A stretch of 14,488 nt of DNA from Candidatus Omnitrophota bacterium (GCA_023247575.1 JAHFGE010000025.1:1-14488); one strand, 5' to 3'; positions 1 to 7,511 are shown, counted from the first letter of the stretch. Notes: generated by a model not told the origin, from the letters alone. Translations and numbers: made by a program.

Positions 1-882
1 GGCCTCAGCGGAGGGGTCGATTCTTCGGTAGCTGCTTTACTTATTCATAAGGCCATTGGTAATAAACTGTATTGCATTTTTGTCGATAATGGCCTTTTGC
101 GCCATAATGAAGTTGCTTCTGTACAGCGTACCTTTAAAGGCAACTTCAAAATAAACTTGATTGTGGTGGATGCCCACAGACGTTTCTTGGGACGCTTTAA
201 AGGCGTGGAAGACCCTGAGCAAAAACGCAAAATCATCGGCGATGAATTTGTCAAAGTATTCCAAGAGACGGCCAAGCGCATCAAGGGAGTAGAGTTTTTA
301 GGTCAGGGGACTTTGTACCCCGATGTCATTGAGTCGACCTCCGCCCATGGCGGCCCCACGGCTATGATCAAAAGCCATCATAATGTGGGCGGTCTTCCCA
401 AACATATGAAGTTGAAGCTGGTGGAACCGTTAAGAGAGCTGTTTAAAGATGAGGTTCGGCTTATCGGTAAAAATTTAATGATGCCGGATTCCGTCCTTAA
501 GCGCCAGCCTTTCCCGGGCCCAGGATTGGCCATCCGCGTCATCGGTGAGGTCACCAAAGAACGTCTGGATATCTTGCGCGAAGCCGACGAAAGGGTGCTG
601 GATGAAATCAAAAAGGCAGGCCTTTACAATGATTTATGGCAGTCTTTTGCCGTGTTGCTTCCTATTAAGACCGTGGGTGTCATGGGTGACAACCGCACTT
701 ATGAGAATGTCATTGCCGTCCGCTGTGTAACCAGTCTTGATGGTATGACCGCGGATTGGGCTTATCTGCCACAGGACATCCTAGGAAAAATTTCCAACCG
801 TATCATCAATGAAGTCAAAGGCGTCAACCGCGTGGTGTACGATATTTCTTCCAAGCCTCCCGCCACCATTGAGTGGGAATAA
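1..882 (+). CDS. guaA: GMP synthase (glutamine-hydrolysing), 3' part
   Basis: This gene encodes the ATP-pyrophosphatase and dimerisation part of GMP synthase, which converts XMP to GMP with glutamine as nitrogen donor, the last step of guanine nucleotide synthesis in the cytoplasm. The frame is open from base 1 and gives 293 codons to a TAA at 880-882. The first residues read GLSGGVDSS, the PP-loop ATP-binding motif, so the N-terminal glutamine amidotransferase domain and the true start lie upstream of the window. Further family blocks follow: the QGTLYPDVIES block, the SHHNVGGLP block, the QPFPGPGLAIR block and the C-terminal SSKPPATIEWE ending, which is the normal end of the protein. A TTG codon at 97-99 is internal and not a start. 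No frameshift is seen. Identification is very secure; only the 5' truncation limits the entry. Confidence 0.97.
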   Translation, partial: GLSGGVDSSVAALLIHKAIGNKLYCIFVDNGLLRHNEVASVQRTFKGNFKINLIVVDAHRRFLGRFKGVEDPEQKRKIIGDEFVKVFQETAKRIKGVEFLGQGTLYPDVIESTSAHGGPTAMIKSHHNVGGLPKHMKLKLVEPLRELFKDEVRLIGKNLMMPDSVLKRQPFPGPGLAIRVIGEVTKERLDILREADERVLDEIKKAGLYNDLWQSFAVLLPIKTVGVMGDNRTYENVIAVRCVTSLDGMTADWAYLPQDILGKISNRIINEVKGVNRVVYDISSKPPATIEWE

Positions 883-885
883 AAT

Positions 886-941
886 AAGGACAGCACTCAT
901 TTTTTGTAGTAAAATGATACTGTAAGAATGGAGCTGTCCTT
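886..941. repeat. Inverted repeat between guaA and dnaE
   Basis: AAGGACAGC (886-894) is perfectly complementary to GCTGTCCTT (933-941), separated by 38 nt. Allowing a one-base shift, CATT (899-902 area) can pair with AATG (927-930) and extend the stem. It fills most of the 68-nt gap. It is not followed by a clean T-run, so a classical terminator is unlikely. An operator, an mRNA hairpin or a decayed mobile palindrome are all possible. Confidence 0.55.
887..915 (+). promoter_or_regulatory. Possible weak promoter for dnaE
   Basis: AGGACA (887-892) resembles a -35 box (4 of 6 to TTGACA). TAAAAT (910-915) resembles a -10 box (5 of 6 to TATAAT), with a 17-nt spacer. The -35 box lies in the left arm of the inverted repeat, so the repeat could act as an operator. 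This is pattern matching in an AT-rich gap, so confidence is low. Confidence 0.3.
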
Positions 942-950
942 AAATTATTT

Positions 951-3900
951 ATGTCTTCTGAATTTGTCCATCTGCATGTCCACACGCAATACAGTTTGCT
1001 CGATGGCGCCTGTCGTGTAGAAGGATTGGTCAATAAAGCTGTCCAAGCCGGCATGTCCGCTTTAGCCATGACCGATCACGGCAATATGTTCGGGGCCATC
1101 CATTTTTACCAGGCTGCCCAAAAAGCACACATCAAACCCATCATAGGCTGTGAGGTTTATATCGCTCCTAACGGCCGATTAGAGAAAAATTCCGACCAAA
1201 AAAGTATTAGCCATCTTTTACTTCTGGCTAAAAACAAGCAAGGGTATGCCAATCTCATCAAGCTGGTTTCTGCCGGGTATATGGAAGGCTTTTACTACAA
1301 GCCGCGCATCGACAAAGAGCTATTGTCTCATTATTCCAAAGGTCTCATTTGTACATCGGGTTGTTTAAAAGGGGAAGTTTCTAGTGCTTTGCTGAAAGGC
1401 AATTTTCTGGCTGCTCGTCAACACGCTGATGAGTTAGCTCAAATTTTTGGCAAGGATGATTTTTATATTGAACTGATGGACCATGGCCTGAGGGAACAAA
1501 AGAAGGTCAATGAAGGCTTGGTTAAAATTGCTCAAGAACTGGAGCTTAAAACAGTGGCCACTAACGACGTGCATTATCTTGACCAAAACCATTCTCATGC
1601 TCATGAAACTCTTCTATGCATCCAGACCCAGACCACCCTCAATGACCCTCATCGTATGTGTTTTGGCAGCGACCAATTTTATTTTAAAACTCCACAGGAA
1701 ATGGCCCGGACTTTTGCCTGGGCTCCAGAGGCTTTAAGGAACACCTTAGAGATTGCTGACAAGGTGAATTTAAAACTTAATTTTGACCATTATCACCTGC
1801 CGCGTTATGAAACTCCTTTGGGAACGGATGCTCAGACTTATTTACGCCAGTTATGCGAGGACGGATTGAAAGAACGTTATGGTTATCATGTGACTGTTGA
1901 GCTTCGTCAACGTCTGGAGCATGAATTAGCTACCATCGAGAATATAGGTTTTGTCAGTTATTTTCTCATTGTGTGGGATTTCATTCATTACGCTAAAAAA
2001 CGGGGTATTCCCGTCGGCCCCGGCAGGGGCTCAGCAGCGGGGAGCCTGGTCAGTTACCTTTTAGGAATCACAGATTTGGATCCTATTAAATATGGTTTGC
2101 TTTTTGAGCGTTTTTTAAATCCCGGACGTAAAAGCATGCCGGATATCGATATTGATTTTTGTTACGAGCGCCGGGGGGAGGTCATTGATTATGTCACCAA
2201 AAAATATGGCGTCGCTAACGTAGCACAAATTATCACGTTTGGTTCCATGCAGGCCAAAGCTGCGGTGCGTGACGTAGGGCGTGCCATGGGCATGGCCTAT
2301 GCCGATGTTGACCGCATTGCCAAACTTATTCCTTATGAAATCGGCATTACCATCGAGGAGGCCTTAAACGTCGAGCCGCAGTTAAAAGAGGTTATGGAAA
2401 CCGATAAAACTATCTGCAGCCTTCTTAGTACCGCCCAAGTTTTGGAAGGCCTAAACCGCCATGCCTCCATTCATGCAGCAGGAGTGGTGATTTCAGATAA
2501 GCCTTTAACGGAACATGTTCCTTTGTTTAAAAGTACTGATGGGCAAGTCACCACTGCTTTTGATATGGATGGTATTTCTACGATCGGTCTTTTGAAGATG
2601 GACTTCCTTGGATTACGTACGTTGACGGTCATCAGCAATGCAGTCGAATTGATCAAACAGCATCAAGGTAGGGCCATTGATATTGACCATCTGCCCTTAG
2701 ATGATGCGAAAACTTATACGATGCTCTCGCAAGGTAACAGCGAGGGGGTTTTCCAGTTAGAAAGTGCTGGAATGCGGGACCTGCTTAAAAAAATGAAGCC
2801 CTCGGAATTTGAAGATTTAATTGCTATTTTGGCACTTTACCGTCCAGGGCCTATGGGTTCGGGGATGTTGGAAGATTTCATTAAACGCAAACGGGGCGAG
2901 AATAGGATTACGTATCCTCATCCTAAGCTTGAAAGTGTTTTAAAAACAACCTATGGAATTATTGTTTATCAAGAGCAAGTCATGCAGATTGCTTCGGTAT
3001 TGGCAGGCTTTACCATGACACAAGCCGATGATTTACGTAAAGCCATGGGAAAGAAGATTGCTGCCGAAATGGCAAAAATGCGTTCATTTTTCGTCGAAGG
3101 TTGTGACAAGGAAAGCGGGATCTCGCCAGAAGAGGCCAATCGCCTGTTTGATTTGATTGATTATTTCTCTGGTTATGGGTTTAATCGCAGTCATTCGGCT
3201 GCCTATGCACTAATTACTTACCGAACGGCTTATTTAAAAACTAATTATCCGATGGAATTTATGTGCGCGTTGTTGACTTCCGAACGTGATAATACCGACA
3301 AGGTGGTCGAATATGTCAAGGAAGCCGAATGCATGAAGATTAAGGTATTGCCTCCGGATATTAACAGTTCTGTGGCTCAATTTTCTGCCGCGGATGACCA
3401 TACGATTCGTTATGGTCTTTTAGCAGTCAAAAATATCGGATCCGGGGCCATTGAGTCCATGATCCAGCAGCGTGAAAAAGGCGGCCGTTTCAAATCGATT
3501 TTCGATTTCTGCCAACGAGTGGATTTACGTCTTAATAACCGTAAAGTTTTAGAAAGTTTGATTAAAGCCGGCTGTATGGATAGTCTTGCTGTACGACGGT
3601 CTCAATTGATGGCCGCCCTTGATGAGGCCTTGGATAGGGGGACTAAAACTCAAAAGGAACAGCAGAGCGGTCAAATTTCTTTTTTTAATCAACAGCAGAA
3701 CAATGGTTTTACCAATAAGGATCAGTTAGCTGAAATTCCCGAATGGCCGCAGGCTCAAATTTTAGCCAATGAAAAATCGCTTTTAGGATTTTATTTAAGC
3801 GGCCATCCGCTGCAGCGTTATCGTACAGAAATCGAGGAATTCGCGGATTTTACAACCACTTCTTTAAAAAATGCCCGCGACGGTCAAGAGGCCCGCATGA

Positions 3901-4379
3901 TCGGGCTTATTGACACTGTTAAATTAACGACCACCAAAAAAAGCAATGAACGTATGGCGATTATTGGCCTAGAGGACTTGGATGGAGCCATGGAGCTAGT
4001 TATTTTCCCTTCGAATTATGAGACCATGGCCAGTTATTTAAAAGAAGGGACGGTGGTTGTTATCAAAGGCAAAGTGAGTTTCCGTGATGGTTTGCCTAAA
4101 ATGGTGGTCCAAGAGATAGCCAGCATCGAGGAAGTTTATGGACTTATTAAAACCATCCACATCAATGTATCGAAAGCCGGAAAAGCAGGTTTCGAAAAGC
4201 TAAAGGAAAAACTCAAACGTTTTCCTGGTAAAGTACGAGTCTATTTGGAGCTGGATACTAAAAATTATAAGAGTGTACAAATTTTAGTAGGGGAAGACCT
4301 GTTTGTAACCCCTTCAGAAGTTTTGATGGAAGAGATTAAGGCTTTAGTGGGTGCCGAGCATTTTAGGGTAACGATATAA
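951..4379 (+). CDS. dnaE: DNA polymerase III subunit alpha
   Basis: The catalytic subunit of the replicative polymerase, 1142 residues, close to the 1160 of E. coli. The N-terminal PHP domain (about 1-210) keeps a full set of metal-ligand candidates: H9, H11, D18, H43, E68, H88, C138, D206 and H208. The polymerase core has GPGRGSAAGS at 356-365, the catalytic aspartates D398 and D400 in PDIDIDF, and the third, D551, in KMDFLGLRT. QISFF at 908-912 sits where E. coli has its beta-clamp binding pentapeptide. An OB-fold region begins near 981. The ATG at 951 gives the standard N-terminus (FVHLHVHTQYSLLDG), but there is no convincing Shine-Dalgarno sequence; the nearest GGAG (930-933) is 17 nt away. 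It is a DnaE1-type enzyme with no intein and no fused exonuclease. Confidence 0.98.
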   Translation: MSSEFVHLHVHTQYSLLDGACRVEGLVNKAVQAGMSALAMTDHGNMFGAIHFYQAAQKAHIKPIIGCEVYIAPNGRLEKNSDQKSISHLLLLAKNKQGYANLIKLVSAGYMEGFYYKPRIDKELLSHYSKGLICTSGCLKGEVSSALLKGNFLAARQHADELAQIFGKDDFYIELMDHGLREQKKVNEGLVKIAQELELKTVATNDVHYLDQNHSHAHETLLCIQTQTTLNDPHRMCFGSDQFYFKTPQEMARTFAWAPEALRNTLEIADKVNLKLNFDHYHLPRYETPLGTDAQTYLRQLCEDGLKERYGYHVTVELRQRLEHELATIENIGFVSYFLIVWDFIHYAKKRGIPVGPGRGSAAGSLVSYLLGITDLDPIKYGLLFERFLNPGRKSMPDIDIDFCYERRGEVIDYVTKKYGVANVAQIITFGSMQAKAAVRDVGRAMGMAYADVDRIAKLIPYEIGITIEEALNVEPQLKEVMETDKTICSLLSTAQVLEGLNRHASIHAAGVVISDKPLTEHVPLFKSTDGQVTTAFDMDGISTIGLLKMDFLGLRTLTVISNAVELIKQHQGRAIDIDHLPLDDAKTYTMLSQGNSEGVFQLESAGMRDLLKKMKPSEFEDLIAILALYRPGPMGSGMLEDFIKRKRGENRITYPHPKLESVLKTTYGIIVYQEQVMQIASVLAGFTMTQADDLRKAMGKKIAAEMAKMRSFFVEGCDKESGISPEEANRLFDLIDYFSGYGFNRSHSAAYALITYRTAYLKTNYPMEFMCALLTSERDNTDKVVEYVKEAECMKIKVLPPDINSSVAQFSAADDHTIRYGLLAVKNIGSGAIESMIQQREKGGRFKSIFDFCQRVDLRLNNRKVLESLIKAGCMDSLAVRRSQLMAALDEALDRGTKTQKEQQSGQISFFNQQQNNGFTNKDQLAEIPEWPQAQILANEKSLLGFYLSGHPLQRYRTEIEEFADFTTTSLKNARDGQEARMIGLIDTVKLTTTKKSNERMAIIGLEDLDGAMELVIFPSNYETMASYLKEGTVVVIKGKVSFRDGLPKMVVQEIASIEEVYGLIKTIHINVSKAGKAGFEKLKEKLKRFPGKVRVYLELDTKNYKSVQILVGEDLFVTPSEVLMEEIKALVGAEHFRVTI

Positions 4380-4412
4380 GTAGAACGTCAAGGAAAACCT
4401 ATCAAAATTCTG

Positions 4413-4441
4413 TTGCTAAATAGTGAGTCTTTAGATATACT
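4413..4441 (+). promoter_or_regulatory. Sigma70-type promoter of the rpsB operon
   Basis: TTGCTA (4413-4418) and TATACT (4436-4441) are separated by exactly 17 nt, matching the -35 and -10 consensus at 4 and 5 of 6 positions. It lies in the 159-nt gap after dnaE, about 100 nt upstream of the rpsB start, leaving an untranslated leader of roughly 90 nt. It is the best promoter candidate I see in the window. Confidence 0.65.
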
Positions 4442-4462
4442 AACTTTTTAATTTAAGCTGAT

Positions 4463-4477
4463 TTCCCTCGGAGGGAA
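4463..4477 (+). promoter_or_regulatory. Hairpin in the rpsB leader
   Basis: TTCCCT (4463-4468) and AGGGAA (4472-4477) form a perfect 6-bp stem around a CGG loop, about 20 nt downstream of the predicted -10 box and 60 nt before the rpsB start. It has no T-run. Ribosomal protein S2 operons in some bacteria are feedback-controlled through their leader RNA, so this could be part of such a structure. The sequence alone does not show it. Confidence 0.4.
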
Positions 4478-4538
4478 GATCGTCATTGATGATTAAATTG
4501 CCGGCAAAACCGAATAAGTCAAGGAGAAATAGAGTATT

Positions 4539-5279
4539 ATGGCTATAGAGTTAATTAAGCAGTTGTTGGAAGCGGGGGTACACTTTGGTCATCAGAGCCG
4601 ACGGTGGAACCCTAAAATGAAAAAGTATATTTTTGGGGAGCGTGGTGGGATTTATATTATTGACTTGGAGAAAACCGTCGAGAAGCTCAATGCAGCCCGT
4701 GATTTTTTAAGAGATGTTGCTGCCAAAGGCGGAAAAGTTCTTTTTGTAGGTACAAAGAAGCAAGCTCAGGAGGTTATTCAAGAAGAAGCCACTCGTAGTG
4801 AAATGCCATATGTGAAATACCGCTGGATGGGGGGCCTTTTAACCAACCTTGAAACCGTCAAGAAGTCTATCCGAAAATTAAATAACATTGAAAAAATGGA
4901 AGCCAGCGGTATTACAGTCCGTCTGACCAAGAAAGAAAACTCTCTTTTGATGAAAGAAAAAGAACGTTTATTGCGTGATTTAGGTGGCATCCGTGAGATG
5001 GCTACCGTCCCTCAAGCCATGTTTATGGTAGATACCAAAAAAGAAGAGATTGGGGTGGCGGAGGCCAATCGTCTGAGTATTCCCGTAGTCGGTCTGATTG
5101 ATACTAATTCTAATCCTGATGTTATTCAATATCCTATTCCTGGCAATGATGATGCGGTTAAATCTATTAAATTCATTGCCAGCTTAATCACCGACAGCAT
5201 TTTAGAAGGTCGTAGGGAGTTTTTGGCAGGTAAAAAAGCTCAAGATCAAGCTTCGGCTCAAGAAGTGGCAGTTGCATAG
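4539..5279 (+). CDS. rpsB: 30S ribosomal protein S2
   Basis: S2 is a late-assembling small-subunit protein that sits at the head-body junction and helps to hold S1. The product is 246 residues, close to the 241 of E. coli. Conserved blocks are visible in order: LLEAGVHFGHQSRRWNPKM near the N-terminus, FVGTKKQAQ, the RWMGGLLTN block, and the C-terminal VVGLIDTNSNPD / YPIPGNDDA region. AAGGAG at 4521-4526 lies 12 nt before the ATG, a little long but usable. It is the first gene of a translation cluster and is followed 11 nt later by tsf, the order seen in most bacteria. The C-terminal tail (KKAQDQASAQEVAVA) is low in complexity and variable in the family. Confidence 0.98.
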   Translation: MAIELIKQLLEAGVHFGHQSRRWNPKMKKYIFGERGGIYIIDLEKTVEKLNAARDFLRDVAAKGGKVLFVGTKKQAQEVIQEEATRSEMPYVKYRWMGGLLTNLETVKKSIRKLNNIEKMEASGITVRLTKKENSLLMKEKERLLRDLGGIREMATVPQAMFMVDTKKEEIGVAEANRLSIPVVGLIDTNSNPDVIQYPIPGNDDAVKSIKFIASLITDSILEGRREFLAGKKAQDQASAQEVAVA

Positions 5280-5290
5280 AGGAGATATCA

Positions 5291-5749
5291 ATGATGGCGA
5301 CAGTTGATCATATTAAGCAGTTGCGAGAAGAGACTTCCTGTGGGGTTATCGACTGTAAAAAGGCATTGGAAGAAGCCAAAGGGGATTTCCAGAAGGCCAA
5401 AGAAATTTTAAGAAAGCGCGGGCTTGAAATGGCGGCTAAAAAGGCCGATCGTGTAGCTAAAGAAGGCCGGGTAGAAAGTTATATTCATCATGGCCATAAA
5501 ATTGGTGTGATGGTGGAAGTTCATTGTGAAACCGATTTTGTAGCACGTAATGAGGATTTTTGTCATTTTACCCGAGATTTGGCTATGCACATTGCGGCCA
5601 TGAACCCAGACAGTGTGCAGACTCTTTTGACTCAACCCTTTGTGAAAGAACCTTCCAAGAACATTCGAGATCTCTTGAATGAGCTGGTGGCTAAAATTGG
5701 CGAAAATATACAAATCGGTCGTTTTATCCGGTTTAAGGTCGGCGAATAA
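5291..5749 (+). CDS. tsf: Elongation factor Ts, very short form
   Basis: EF-Ts releases GDP from EF-Tu so that EF-Tu can be recharged with GTP during elongation. The product has 152 residues from the ATG at 5291, or 151 from the ATG at 5294; GGAG at 5281-5284 fits either start. An N-terminal UBA-like domain (about 3-50, with LREETSCGVIDCKKALEE) is followed by the signature TDFVARN at 81-87. The end (QPFVKEPSKN to GENIQIGRFIRF) matches the C-terminal end of short EF-Ts proteins. As I recall the roughly 196-residue Thermus protein, this one lacks about 45 residues of helical segment between HIAAMNP and QPFVKE. It also lacks the second core subdomain and coiled coil of the 283-residue E. coli form. 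The frame is intact and the residues that contact EF-Tu are kept, so it looks functional rather than broken. Confidence 0.95.
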   Translation: MMATVDHIKQLREETSCGVIDCKKALEEAKGDFQKAKEILRKRGLEMAAKKADRVAKEGRVESYIHHGHKIGVMVEVHCETDFVARNEDFCHFTRDLAMHIAAMNPDSVQTLLTQPFVKEPSKNIRDLLNELVAKIGENIQIGRFIRFKVGE

Positions 5750-5829
5750 TGTCCCTCGTCCCTTAAGATTTATTTGCCGGGTACTCGGGATTATGGTGAG
5801 GAGTAGGATTATTTTTTAGGTGACGAACC

Positions 5830-6549
5830 ATGGATAAAAAACCTATCTATAAGAGGGTTCTTCTGAAATTAAGCGGAGAAGCTCTTTTAGGTCGTTTGCT
5901 CCATGGTATCGATGCGGAAATGTGTGCCTCTTTGGCAGAAGAAATAAAAGAAGTCCACAATGCCGGTGTCGAGATGGCTTTAGTCGTCGGTGGTGGAAAT
6001 TTCTTTCGTGGTCAGGTGGAAAGTAAGCGTTTTGGGCTGGAACGTTCCGTGGCCGACTACATGGGCATGATTGCCACCGTTATGAACGGCTTGGCCTTGC
6101 AAAATGCCCTTGAACAAGTAGGTGTGCCGACACGGGTTATGACGGCCATCCAAATGCATGCGGTGGCTGAACCCTATATTTTACGTCGAGCAATACGTCA
6201 TTTGGAAAAGCGGCGAGTGGTAATTTTTGTGGCTGGTACAGGAAATCCTTATTTTACTACGGATACGGCAGCAGCTTTACGAGCGACAGAAATACATTGC
6301 AATGTCATTATGAAGGCGACCAAAGTTGACGGGATTTATTCCGATGATCCTGTTAAAAACAAAGCAGCCAAAAAATTTAGCGACGTCAGATTTATTGATG
6401 TGCTTAAAAAGAACTTGAAAGTTATAGATGCTACCGCCATCAGTATGTGTATGGAAAACAACCTGCCCATCATCGTTTTCAACCTCCTGCGAAAAGGTAA
6501 CATCAAAAAGGCGATTTACGGAGAGAAAATCGGAACGCGGGTTCATTGA
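5830..6549 (+). CDS. pyrH: Uridylate kinase (UMP kinase)
   Basis: PyrH phosphorylates UMP to UDP with ATP, feeding all pyrimidine nucleotides. The bacterial enzyme is a hexameric member of the amino-acid kinase family. The product is 239 residues, the usual length. Visible motifs are LLKLSGEALLG (11-21), the glycine-rich GGGNFFRG at 54-61, the YMGMIATVMNGLALQ block, and GTGNPYFTTDTAA starting at residue 136, which forms the nucleotide sites. AGGTGA at 5818-5823 is a Shine-Dalgarno sequence 6 nt before the ATG. It follows tsf after an 80-nt gap in which I see no convincing promoter, and it is the third gene of the conserved rpsB-tsf-pyrH-frr order. A palindrome begins directly after its TGA stop. 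Confidence 0.98.
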   Translation: MDKKPIYKRVLLKLSGEALLGRLLHGIDAEMCASLAEEIKEVHNAGVEMALVVGGGNFFRGQVESKRFGLERSVADYMGMIATVMNGLALQNALEQVGVPTRVMTAIQMHAVAEPYILRRAIRHLEKRRVVIFVAGTGNPYFTTDTAAALRATEIHCNVIMKATKVDGIYSDDPVKNKAAKKFSDVRFIDVLKKNLKVIDATAISMCMENNLPIIVFNLLRKGNIKKAIYGEKIGTRVH

Positions 6550-6578
6550 GTAGAGACGCAGCAATGCTGCGTCTCTAC
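6550..6578. repeat. Perfect 29-nt palindrome, REP-like
   Basis: GTAGAGACGCAGCA (6550-6563) and TGCTGCGTCTCTAC (6565-6578) are perfect reverse complements around a single central A. The element begins at the base right after the pyrH stop and ends 18 nt before the frr start. The GTAGAGACG...CGTCTCTAC ends resemble, from memory, palindromes dispersed through genomes of several environmental bacterial groups. There is no T-run after it, so it is not a typical terminator. Confidence 0.8.
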
Positions 6579-6596
6579 AAATCAAAAGGAACGGAT

Positions 6597-7157
6597 ATGA
6601 CCGCCAAAGAAATCCTTAGAGATACTGACACTAAAATGAAGAAATGTATGGAGACACTTTTACGAGAGTTCGGTGAAGTCCGTACAGGTCGTGCTCAACC
6701 GGCTTTAATAGAAGATATACATATTGATTACTATGGGACATCGACTCCTATTAAACAGATTGCGGCTGTTTCTTCACCGGATCCTCGTTTGATTCTTATT
6801 CAGCCGTGGGATTCCACCGCTATTGCAGAAATTGAAAAAACCATTTCGAATTCCAAATTGGGGGTTACGCCCACGCATGATGGAAAAGTGATGCGTTTAA
6901 GTTTTCCACCGCTGTCGGCTGAACGGCGTGAGGAGTTTATTAAGGTTATTAAAGATATGGCCGAACGCGGTCGTGTCACATTGCGTACGATGCGTCGGGA
7001 TGCCAATGAAAAGATTAAAAAGACCCAGAGCGAGGGCCACATGAGCGAAGACGACAGATTTAAAGCGGAAGAAGAAGTGCAGAAAATGACAGATCGTTTT
7101 ATCAAAGAGATCGATGCTTTGCTTGATAAAAAGAGCAAAGAACTACGAGAAGTGTAA
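6597..7157 (+). CDS. frr: Ribosome recycling factor
   Basis: RRF works with EF-G to split the post-termination ribosome into subunits. From the ATG at 6597 the product is 186 residues, matching the 185 of E. coli. The N-terminal helix carries the RTGRAQPALIEDI block, the middle domain has YYGTSTPIKQIA and the PWD motif, and the C-terminal helices contain RVTLRTMRRDANEKIKK. AAGGA at 6586-6590 lies 6 nt before this ATG. The frame is open further back to an ATG at 6546, but that start would translate the palindrome and give a non-family N-terminus, so I reject it. It closes the rpsB-tsf-pyrH-frr cluster. Confidence 0.97.
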   Translation: MTAKEILRDTDTKMKKCMETLLREFGEVRTGRAQPALIEDIHIDYYGTSTPIKQIAAVSSPDPRLILIQPWDSTAIAEIEKTISNSKLGVTPTHDGKVMRLSFPPLSAERREEFIKVIKDMAERGRVTLRTMRRDANEKIKKTQSEGHMSEDDRFKAEEEVQKMTDRFIKEIDALLDKKSKELREV

Positions 7158-7198
7158 GGTGTAAGGGTACTCTATGGCGGGGTCCTTACAGGATTTGT

Positions 7199-7274
7199 GA
7201 CCCACTAGCTCACCCGGTAGAGCACCACCCTTTTAAGGTGGGGGCACCGCGTTCGAGTCGCGGGTGGGTCACCA
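7199..7274 (+). tRNA. tRNA-Lys (anticodon TTT)
   Basis: A full cloverleaf can be drawn: acceptor GACCCAC/GTGGGTC, D stem GCTC/GAGC, anticodon stem CCACC/GGTGG around CTTTTAA (anticodon 7232-7234), and T arm CCGCG-TTCGAGT-CGCGG. The discriminator is A and the CCA end (7272-7274) is encoded. The gap between frr and this gene (7158-7198) holds only a GTAAGG/CCTTAC inverted repeat (7161-7166, 7184-7189) and no obvious promoter. Confidence 0.96.
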
Positions 7275-7298
7275 GGCTATTTGAAAAAGCCCTATGAC

Positions 7299-7380
7299 GG
7301 GCGGATGGCGGAATTGGTAGACGCGCATGCCTTAGGAGCATGTGGGGCAACCCATAGAGGTTCAAGTCCTCTTCCGCCCA
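7299..7380 (+). tRNA. tRNA-Leu (anticodon TAG)
   Basis: Acceptor GGGCGGA/TCCGCCC, anticodon stem CATGC/GCATG around CTTAGGA (anticodon TAG at 7333-7335), a long class II variable arm (TGGG-GCAA-CCCA) and T arm AGAGG-TTCAAGT-CCTCT. The long variable arm fits leucine. The discriminator A at 7380 is followed by CTA, so CCA is not encoded and must be added by the CCA-adding enzyme. Confidence 0.96.
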
Positions 7381-7400
7381 CTAATATTTGAGAGTACTCT

Positions 7401-7473
7401 GCGGCGGTAATTCAGTTGGTAGAATGCCACCTTGCCAAGGTGGATGCCGTGGGTTCGAATCCCATCCGCCGCT
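7401..7473 (+). tRNA. tRNA-Gly (anticodon GCC)
   Basis: Acceptor GCGGCGG/CCGCCGC, D stem ATTC/GAAT, anticodon stem CCACC/GGTGG around TTGCCAA (anticodon 7434-7436), T arm GTGGG-TTCGAAT-CCCAT, discriminator T at 7473. CCA is not encoded. The 10-nt palindrome AGAGTACTCT (7391-7400) abuts the 5' end and may mark a processing site. Confidence 0.96.
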
Positions 7474-7474
7474 T

Positions 7475-7502
7475 AAAATTTTTTGCACCATAAAAAAATT
7501 TT
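7475..7502. repeat. AT-only inverted repeat after the tRNA cluster
   Basis: AAAATTTTTT (7475-7484) and AAAAAATTTT (7493-7502) are perfect 10-nt reverse complements around an 8-nt spacer. They lie between the tRNA-Gly end and the GGAGG ribosome binding site of the next gene. The stem has no G-C pair, so a stable terminator is doubtful, though the T-run could assist termination after the tRNAs. Confidence 0.45.
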
Positions 7503-7511
7503 GGAGGTCTC

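Noticed and set aside
97..99. TTG as the start of a separate short GMP synthase
   Set aside because: The PP-loop motif SGGVDSS is upstream in the same open frame, so the gene simply enters from outside the window.
5750..5829. Promoter or terminator between tsf and pyrH
   Set aside because: A TTGCCG and a TATGGT exist but with a 12-nt spacer, and only a weak TACTC/GAGTA pairing is present. Nothing is convincing.
6546..6596. Upstream ATG extension of frr
   Set aside because: It overlaps the pyrH stop, translates the palindrome and gives 17 residues not typical of RRF. The ATG at 6597 has a good AAGGA site and the normal family length.
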